Source: Candidatus Parcubacteria bacterium
GTDB taxonomy: Bacteria; Patescibacteriota; Minisyncoccia; Minisyncoccales; Staskawiczbacteraceae
NCBI GenBank assembly: GCA_019658985.1
Contig: JAIFWS010000024.1
Location: forward strand, 1-19,671
Length of the DNA: 19,671 nt
Reading direction: 5' to 3'
Shown: one piece after another, positions 17,924 to 19,671 of the stretch
Layout: each line of letters starts with the position of its first letter
Position numbering within the stretch: position 1 is the stretch's first letter
Notes under the pieces: model-generated
What the model was told of the DNA's origin: nothing
The model's input: the letters and a program-made list of their open reading frames with translations, nothing else
The model's database searches: none
Translations under genes and position numbers: made by a program

Positions 17924-19671
17924 ATGATTGAATTATTAACTCCAGTTGAAGACGTACCTAATATCGGGCCGGCTTATCAAAAAAAGTTAAAAAAGCTGGG
18001 AATTAGAACCGTCCAGGACCTGCTTTTTTATTTCCCCTCGCGCTATGAAGATTTTTCCAATATCATTCCCATTAAAAATATCCGGCCGGGAGAAACGGTT
18101 TGCGTTCAAGGCCGGATTGTAGCCATTGAGAATATCCAGACCTACAAGAAGTTCATGACCATTACCGAAGCCCACATTGAAGATGAAACGGGATTGGTAA
18201 AAGCCATGTGGTATAATCAGCCGTACTTGACGCGATCGTTGAAAGAAGATGATTTTGTATGTTTGGCCGGAAAAGCCACGCTAAGCAAACAGGGTTTGTA
18301 CCTCAATAACCCGGCATCGGAAAAGATCAGCGAAATTTCGGAAAATGATGACCTGACCCATACCGGCCGGATCGTTCCCGTGTATTCAGAAACCAAAGGA
18401 GTCACGAGTCGCTGGCTGCGCTACATCATAAAACCGCTGCTGGAATATTTTGTCGGCAGAATCCCTGATGCCCTGCCTCCGGAGATCGTAAAAAAACATA
18501 AATTCATTCCGGTAAAGGAGGCGATCTGGCAAATCCATTTTCCGGAATCATTTGAGGCGATCGATGCCGCCCGGTCCCGGTTTTCGTTTGAACATTTATT
18601 CCTGCTCCAGCTTTCAATTCTCCGCGAGCGCGCCAAGCTAATGCAAAAATCCGCCCACAGCTGTCCGATGGACGCGGCTTTGATGAAAAAATTCACCGAT
18701 TCCCTGCCGTTCCAGTTAACTGATTCGCAAAAGCAGTGCGCTTTTCAGATTTTAAAGGATTTGGAGAAACCGGTTCCGATGTCGCGATTGCTAGAAGGCG
18801 ATGTGGGCTCCGGTAAAACCGTGGTGGCCGCAATGGCCGCGCTTAGCACCGTTAAAAATGGCTTCCAGGCGGCCTTTATGGCTCCAACGGAGATTTTAGC
18901 CAGCCAGCATTTCAAAGGCCTCTCAAAGATGCTGGAAGCCTTTGATGTGAAGATCGGATATTTAACCGGTAAGGAAAGTTTTGTCTATAAAAACGGAAAA
19001 ATGGCGGAAATCAAAAGAAAAGATTTATTATTGGATTTGGAATTCGGGCAATTGGATATTTTAATCGGCACCCACTCGTTAATTCAAAAAACCGTGAAAT
19101 TTTCTAAGTTGGCGCTGGTGGTAATCGACGAACAGCACCGTTTTGGCGTCGCTCAGCGCGCGGAATTGACCCGTAATAAAAAACTGGTGCCCCATTTGCT
19201 CTCTATGACGGCCACGCCGATCCCCCGGACCCTGGCATTAACGGTGTACGGCGACTTGGATTTATCGCTGATAAAAGAAATGCCGAAAAATCGCAAGAAA
19301 ATAAAAACGGTGATTGTCGATCCGCTGGAAAGGAAGGGAGCCTATGAATTTATCCGCAAGGAAGTCCAGGAAGGCAAAGGCGTGTTTGTGATTTGCCCGA
19401 AGATCGGCAAAGAAGAGGGAAAGAATGATTTGGGGCCGGTTACGGGGAGCTTTGCGGTTTCAAACTACCCTTCGGCTTCGCTCAGTGCAAGCCAGCCCGA
19501 TCTTCTAGGTGTTCCTGAAATAAGGACGGTAAAACAGGAATATGAAAAATTATCCCAGGAAATTTTTCCGGATTTACGGATTACGATGCTCCACGGAAAA
19601 ATGAAGACAGAAGAGAAGCAGCGGGTGATGATTGATTTTAAAAAAGGCGAAATCGATATTTTGGTTTCTAC
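17924..19671 (+). CDS. recG: ATP-dependent DNA helicase RecG, 3' end outside the window
   Basis: Remodels stalled replication forks and Holliday junctions. The open frame runs from ATG 17924 to the window edge (582 codons). It shows, in order, the opening VEDVPNIGPAYQKKLKKLGI, YFPSRYEDFS, a wedge (OB-fold) domain, Walker A GDVGSGKTVVA, MAPTEILASQH, the DEQH box (VVIDEQHRFGVAQR), TATPIPRT, and HGKMKTEEKQRVM of the second helicase domain. A stretch of about 30 residues after VICPKIGKEEG (GSFAVSNYPSASLSASQPDL) does not fit the family and is encoded by a REP-like repeat. The start has no SD and a possible -10 box 6 nt upstream, so it is probably leaderless. Confidence 0.95.
   Translation, partial: MIELLTPVEDVPNIGPAYQKKLKKLGIRTVQDLLFYFPSRYEDFSNIIPIKNIRPGETVCVQGRIVAIENIQTYKKFMTITEAHIEDETGLVKAMWYNQPYLTRSLKEDDFVCLAGKATLSKQGLYLNNPASEKISEISENDDLTHTGRIVPVYSETKGVTSRWLRYIIKPLLEYFVGRIPDALPPEIVKKHKFIPVKEAIWQIHFPESFEAIDAARSRFSFEHLFLLQLSILRERAKLMQKSAHSCPMDAALMKKFTDSLPFQLTDSQKQCAFQILKDLEKPVPMSRLLEGDVGSGKTVVAAMAALSTVKNGFQAAFMAPTEILASQHFKGLSKMLEAFDVKIGYLTGKESFVYKNGKMAEIKRKDLLLDLEFGQLDILIGTHSLIQKTVKFSKLALVVIDEQHRFGVAQRAELTRNKKLVPHLLSMTATPIPRTLALTVYGDLDLSLIKEMPKNRKKIKTVIVDPLERKGAYEFIRKEVQEGKGVFVICPKIGKEEGKNDLGPVTGSFAVSNYPSASLSASQPDLLGVPEIRTVKQEYEKLSQEIFPDLRITMLHGKMKTEEKQRVMIDFKKGEIDILVS
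19466..19485. repeat. REP-like repeat inside recG
   Basis: TACCCTTCGGCTTCGCTCAG lies in frame in recG and encodes part of the non-conserved insertion. Its reverse complement, CTGAGCGAAGCCGAAGGGTA, resembles TGAGCGACGAAGGGTA in element A (minus strand). From memory, sequences of this form are common dispersed repeats in Patescibacteria genomes. Confidence 0.5.

Noticed and set aside
1..19671. CRISPR array, insertion sequence or integron integrase
   Set aside because: No regularly spaced direct repeats, transposase, recombinase or cas-like protein is encoded in this window.

Overview
The window looks like a chromosomal piece of an uncultured, small-genome bacterium, most likely of the Candidate Phyla Radiation (Patescibacteria, Parcubacteria-like). 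This is an inference from gene content (DUF4015 putative glycosidase, HtrA without a signal sequence, YciE-like ferritin fold, class I ribonucleotide reductase, compact glycosyltransferase operon), moderate to low GC in the housekeeping genes, and the standard genetic code. No rRNA or marker protein is present to prove it.

Two kinds of gene are interleaved. The 'host' genes have AT-rich codon use, poor or no Shine-Dalgarno (SD) sequence, and in several cases a -10 box ending only 7-8 nt before the ATG, so leaderless mRNAs are likely. They are: a membrane-anchored serine hydrolase (2725-3738); an operon of GT4 and GT2 glycosyltransferases plus 3-methyladenine DNA glycosylase (3850-6814); the DUF4015 protein (6844-8079); an ABC exporter with a damaged ATPase (8123-9601); htrA (10342-11373, minus); tRNA-Arg(CCU) (11447-11518); nrdA (11980-14694); nrdB (15869-16867); a YciE-like ferritin protein (17360-17857, minus); and recG (from 17924, cut by the window end).

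Nine 'cassette' genes sit between them: 174-470, 589-1263, 1347-1979, 2087-2638, 9693-10193(-), 11567-11800, 14869-15099(-), 15288-15710(-) and 17004-17216. They look clearly more GC-rich by eye. Most carry a near-consensus TTGACA/TTGATA promoter. All have an SD, usually strong and about 6 nt from the start, and an intrinsic terminator right after the stop codon. Their products are small and mostly unrecognised; three can be assigned to a family: a 2OG-Fe(II) oxygenase-like protein, a Nudix hydrolase and an XRE-type regulator. Four are stacked head to tail at 110-2677. Two lie antisense between nrdA and nrdB. One follows tRNA-Arg directly through an inverted copy of the tRNA 3' end.

The strongest undescribed-looking signal is a dispersed intergenic element present twice (14700-14830 on minus, 17271-17363 on plus). 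Its two copies share flanks and a 12-nt loop, but their hairpin stems differ in sequence while staying fully paired, which is the mark of a conserved RNA or hairpin structure. Each copy begins in the U-tract of a cassette terminator and runs to the convergent host gene. Other points of interest are an NrdB with Phe at the radical-Tyr position (class Ic type), divergent htrA/tRNA promoters sharing one palindromic -35 box, a perfect DnaA box upstream of nrdA, and a REP-like repeat read in frame inside recG.
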